Positions 35,882-38,605 of a stretch of DNA of 38,605 nucleotides are shown one piece after another. The notes beneath the pieces are model-generated. The model was given only the letters and a program-made list of their open reading frames with translations, had not been told where the DNA came from and searched no databases. The stretch's first letter is position 1; the number at the start of each line of letters is the position of its first letter. Position numbers and translations under genes: made by a program. The stretch comes from Bacteroides sp. (GTDB taxonomy: Bacteria; Bacteroidota; Bacteroidia; Bacteroidales; Bacteroidaceae): assembly GCA_030151885.1 (NCBI GenBank), contig JASLCG010000031.1, positions 1 through 38,605 on the forward strand, read 5' to 3'.

Positions 35882-36761
35882 TTTCTCTCTTATGTTTCCA
35901 ACGTTTATGAGACCAGAACCAATATGCCGGAGCTCTATCAATAGTTCTCTCTATTGCTTTAGCAAAATATTCTGTTATTTCTCCTTCAGTAGTACTTTTG
36001 GGATCTGTTGTTACTAACTCAAACGTTACTTGACAATAGCCTCTTTTAATTCGTTCTAAATCACAGTAAAAGACTGGAAACTTCATCATTTTAGCAATTC
36101 GTTCTCCTCCATCCATAAACACCGTATCTTGATTTAAAAATGTAGTCCAAAACCTTGCATCATTCGAGCTCGGATTTTGATCAGCAATTAATCCTACTGC
36201 CATTTTTTTATTAGCTCTTTTAAGCTTTACTAATTCACGAACAGTTGAGTGTTTTGCTATATTATACCCTCCAAACCTAGACCTAATATGGTTAAACAGT
36301 CTATCCATGTACTTAGCCCTTATTGGCTTATAAACTTGAACAGCCATATCTTCCTCTTTCATTAGAGTTTTCATACCTATAATCCACTCAAAATTAGCAT
36401 AGTGAGGTATCAATAATATAACACCTCCATACTTTTCTATGCAATCAAGATAAACCTCAGTATTTTTATAAGTCATCCGCCTGAGTAGTTGCTTCTTTGA
36501 GATCGTTAATAACTTTATCTCTTCTACAAAATAATCGGCAATATAATGGTAAAATTGTCTTTCAATCTGTACAATCTCATCAATACTTTTATCAGGAAAA
36601 GAATTTGTCAAGTTTTTACGTACCACTTCACGTCTATACCCAATGAGTCTATAAAGAATAAACGATATAAAATCGGCCAACAAATACAAAACTCTAAACG
36701 GCAAACAAGATATCAACCAAAAAAAAGAGTAAATAAGACTGTACAGAATTTTATCTTTCAT
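35874..36761 (-). CDS. LpxL/HtrB-like lipid A or lysophospholipid acyltransferase
   Basis: This 295-residue protein has an N-terminal membrane segment (about residues 8-38) and the acyltransferase motif PHYANFEW, the H-x4-E form of the catalytic HX4(D/E). GLIADQNPSSNDARFWTTFLNQ matches the second conserved block of the lipid A biosynthesis acyltransferase family, and the C-terminal APAYWFWSHKRWKHKR is a signature ending. It likely adds a secondary acyl chain to lipid A at the inner membrane. Its start overlaps the mtaB stop by 4 nt (ATGA) and its stop overlaps the glycosyltransferase start by 8 nt. Confidence 0.9.
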   Translation of the reverse strand: MKDKILYSLIYSFFWLISCLPFRVLYLLADFISFILYRLIGYRREVVRKNLTNSFPDKSIDEIVQIERQFYHYIADYFVEEIKLLTISKKQLLRRMTYKNTEVYLDCIEKYGGVILLIPHYANFEWIIGMKTLMKEEDMAVQVYKPIRAKYMDRLFNHIRSRFGGYNIAKHSTVRELVKLKRANKKMAVGLIADQNPSSNDARFWTTFLNQDTVFMDGGERIAKMMKFPVFYCDLERIKRGYCQVTFELVTTDPKSTTEGEITEYFAKAIERTIDRAPAYWFWSHKRWKHKRENV

Positions 36762-38074
36762 AACTTATAGCCTAATAGTGCTGTTTTATCAGTGTTAAAC
36801 TCGCCTAACTTCAAGTCTATTATTTCATTATCAAGTGAAGACTCTGTAGGTATTTCCACACGAATATAATTGGGTGTAAATCCATGCATATAATCTGAAC
36901 CATGCGATTTTTCCATTAATACAGGCATCTCTTCTCCAATAAACTGCTTGTAAAAGTCTTGAGTCTTCACATCTGATAAAGATAACAATTTTTGACTTCT
37001 TAGGTGTTTATCTTGCGCACTTACTTCATGGTCAATCTTCAAGGCCATTGTTCCTGGTCTTTCAGAATAAGTAAACACATGCAGCTGAGAAATATCTAGA
37101 GTTTCAATAAATTTTAAACTATTATTAAAATACTCGTCTGTCTCCCCCCTTGTACCTACTATCACATCTACACCAATAAAAGCATGAGGAATTAGTTCTT
37201 TAATCTTACCTACTTTATGAGCAAATAGAGCTGTATCATAACGACGATGCATTAGTTTTAAAACATCATCACTTCCTGATTGAAGAGGAATATGAAAATG
37301 AGGCATAAACCTTTTCGATGTTGCCACAAATTCTATGATTTCATCAGTCAGTAAGTTAGGTTCAATAGAAGAAATTCTAAATCTTTCAATACCTTCAACT
37401 TCATCAAGAGCTTTAACCAAATCATAAAAAGTTTCGTTTGTTGTTCTTCCAAAGTCTCCTATATTGACACCCGTTAAAACAATCTCTTTTCCACCCTCAG
37501 AAGCAGCTTTCTTAGCCTGTTCAACCATCGATTCAATTGAACCATTTCTACTAAATCCCCTAGCAAAAGGAATCGTACAATAAGTACAGAAATAATCACA
37601 GCCATCTTGCACTTTCAAGAAATATCTAGTTCTATCACCACGAGAGCAAGAGGGAGCAAAGCTCTTAATATCCTTTAACTTAGTAGTATAAGCCTCACCA
37701 GTTTCTTTTTTATCTAGATTACCTAAGAATTTAATAAAATCTTTTTTCTGTTCAGAACCAAGTACTATATCTACGCCCTCAATGCCTGTTATCTCTTCCG
37801 GCTTTAATTGAGCATAACAACCTGTTACTACTATAAATGCACCAGGGTGTTCACGCATCATACGTTTAATTGCTTGACGACACTTTTTATCTGCCATCTC
37901 TGTAACAGAACAAGTGTTTATAATACAAATATCTGCTTTTTCTTTCCCCCTTACAGTTCTGACACCATGCTCTTTAAGCACTCTACCAAAAGTTGAAGTT
38001 TCAGAAAAATTGAGCTTACATCCTAAAGTATAGTATGCAGCCTTTTTATTTTGAAATATACTTTGATCTATCAT
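36758..38074 (-). CDS. mtaB: tRNA (N6-threonylcarbamoyladenosine-37) methylthiotransferase
   Basis: This radical-SAM enzyme converts t6A37 to ms2t6A in tRNAs reading ANN codons. With the start at 38074 (438 residues) the N-terminal UPF0004 domain has cysteines C19 (TLGCKLN), C55 (NTCSVTE) and C86 (TGCYAQL) for the auxiliary 4Fe-4S cluster. C159-x3-C163-x2-C166 (DGCDYFCTYC) is the radical-SAM cluster, and a C-terminal TRAM domain follows. The motif set fits MtaB better than MiaB or RimO. A longer start at 38116 adds 14 residues unlike the family. It heads the leftward operon with the acyltransferase, glycosyltransferase and mgsA. Confidence 0.93.
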   Translation of the reverse strand: MIDQSIFQNKKAAYYTLGCKLNFSETSTFGRVLKEHGVRTVRGKEKADICIINTCSVTEMADKKCRQAIKRMMREHPGAFIVVTGCYAQLKPEEITGIEGVDIVLGSEQKKDFIKFLGNLDKKETGEAYTTKLKDIKSFAPSCSRGDRTRYFLKVQDGCDYFCTYCTIPFARGFSRNGSIESMVEQAKKAASEGGKEIVLTGVNIGDFGRTTNETFYDLVKALDEVEGIERFRISSIEPNLLTDEIIEFVATSKRFMPHFHIPLQSGSDDVLKLMHRRYDTALFAHKVGKIKELIPHAFIGVDVIVGTRGETDEYFNNSLKFIETLDISQLHVFTYSERPGTMALKIDHEVSAQDKHLRSQKLLSLSDVKTQDFYKQFIGEEMPVLMEKSHGSDYMHGFTPNYIRVEIPTESSLDNEIIDLKLGEFNTDKTALLGYKL

Positions 38075-38176
38075 TGTTTTTTCTAAAAAAAATGAGTTTA
38101 CTGCAAAGTTACTCATTATTATACTTAAAATTTGTTATCTCAAAAGGTTGTTATCCTATAAAAGGCTTTAAACTTA

Positions 38177-38184
38177 CAAATTTA
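38177..38184 (-). promoter_or_regulatory. Candidate -7 element of the mtaB operon
   Basis: TAAATTTG on the minus strand matches TAnnTTTG. It lies 4 bp from the opposing -7 element at 38189-38196. No TTG is seen at the usual distance. Confidence 0.4.
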
Positions 38185-38188
38185 TTCA

Positions 38189-38196
38189 TACTTTTG
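38189..38196 (+). promoter_or_regulatory. -7 element of the acyl-CoA synthetase gene
   Basis: TACTTTTG matches TAnnTTTG, 23 nt upstream of the ATG at 38220. The -33 region (CTTTA near 38166) is a weak match. Confidence 0.45.
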
Positions 38197-38219
38197 CTCA
38201 AAATAACACGTTACGTGCA

Positions 38220-38605
38220 ATGATTAAAGAGAACTTTATAAAGTTATATGAACATAGTTTCAGAGATAATTGGGATTTACCTTGTTACTCTGATTATGGT
38301 GAAAATAATAGTTATACATACGGAGAAGTAGCTAAAGAAGTTGCTAAGCTTCATCTTCTTTTCGAACATTGTAAATTACGCCGCGGCGATAAAATATCCT
38401 TAATTGGAAAAAACAATGCTAAATGGTGTATAGCTTATATGGCCACTATTACCTATGGTGCTATAATTGTACCTATACTTCAAGACTTTAACCCAAATGA
38501 TGTACACCACATTGTAAATCACTCTGAATCTACATTCTTATTTACAAGTGATGCTATATGGGATAACCTAGAGGAAGAAAAACTTCCAGATATTAGAGGA
38601 GTCTT
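38220..38605 (+). CDS. AMP-dependent long-chain acyl-CoA synthetase, N-terminal part
   Basis: The frame opens at ATG 38220 and runs off the window after 128 complete codons, so the gene is partial. It begins MIKENFIKLYEHSF. SYTYGEVAKEVAKLHLLFEHC, RRGDKISLIGKNNAKWCIAYMA and YGAIIVPILQDFNP follow, the usual N-terminal sequence of the adenylate-forming acyl-CoA synthetase (FadD/AMP-binding) family. The ATP-binding P-loop and adenylation motifs lie beyond the edge. It would activate fatty acids to acyl-CoA. It is divergent from mtaB across about 145 nt. Confidence 0.85.
   Translation, partial: MIKENFIKLYEHSFRDNWDLPCYSDYGENNSYTYGEVAKEVAKLHLLFEHCKLRRGDKISLIGKNNAKWCIAYMATITYGAIIVPILQDFNPNDVHHIVNHSESTFLFTSDAIWDNLEEEKLPDIRGV

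Noticed and set aside
38075..38116. Upstream start for mtaB
   Set aside because: The added 14 residues are unlike family N-termini, which begin close to the TLGCKLN motif. It cannot be fully excluded, because the candidate -7 element would permit either start.

Overview
The window reads as a low-GC chromosomal segment of a Bacteroidota species, most likely order Bacteroidales. The evidence is the set of promoters that fit the Bacteroidota TTG / TAnnTTTG pattern rather than -35/-10, a TonB-dependent receptor, the Bacteroidales-style LptD homologue, the adjacent genes lysS-gpsA-pgi, and the B12-dependent class II ribonucleotide reductase beside dnaA. Genus cannot be fixed from sequence reading alone. 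I see no insertion sequence, prophage, CRISPR array, rRNA or sign of a recent genomic island; base composition looks even from end to end. The segment is mostly housekeeping, and I did not find a convincing new multi-gene system.

Layout. 1-452: intergenic, with a leftward promoter at the edge, three 22-nt tandem repeats ending in an inverted arm, and the mutB terminator. 453-4494 (-): mutA-mutB, adenosylcobalamin-dependent methylmalonyl-CoA mutase. 4725-6440 (+): AspT/YidE-type transporter, convergent with 6514-7860 (-), a type II NADH dehydrogenase. 7861-8352: a long gap with a possible 21-codon ORF. 8353-9570 (+): lipoprotein with a permuted-papain-like C-terminus. 9660-11736 (-): MATE exporter followed by a cytidylate kinase-like protein. 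11959-16941 (+): lysS, gpsA, pgi and a HAD phosphatase. 16984-17057 (-): tRNA-Arg(CCG). 17258-18975 (+): asnA-ung. 19105-23323 (-): a BASS-family transporter, an HD-domain hydrolase and an LptD-type outer-membrane protein. 23414-26550 (+): TonB-dependent receptor and an MCE-domain protein. 26828-34264 (+): dnaA, nrdJ, a DPE2-like 4-alpha-glucanotransferase and folB. 34305-38074 (-): overlapping operon mtaB, LpxL/HtrB-like acyltransferase, GT2 glycosyltransferase, mgsA. 38220-end (+): start of an acyl-CoA synthetase.

How the parts relate. Two cobalamin-dependent enzymes (MutAB and NrdJ) and a TonB receptor that may import cobalamin lie within about 30 kb, so B12 supply matters to this organism; no cobalamin riboswitch is visible. 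Central carbon metabolism is represented by pgi, gpsA, mgsA and the glucanotransferase, and envelope assembly by LptD, the MCE protein, the acyltransferase and the glycosyltransferase. Most gene ends carry strong hairpins, several shared by convergent genes.

The items most worth a second look are the repeat/palindrome at 288-360, the GTG start of nrdJ overlapped by an 11-codon upstream ORF, the DPE2-like architecture of the glucanotransferase, the four-cysteine insertion in MutA, the helix-hairpin-helix-like tail on LysS, and the uncharacterised lipoprotein with its preceding mini-ORF.
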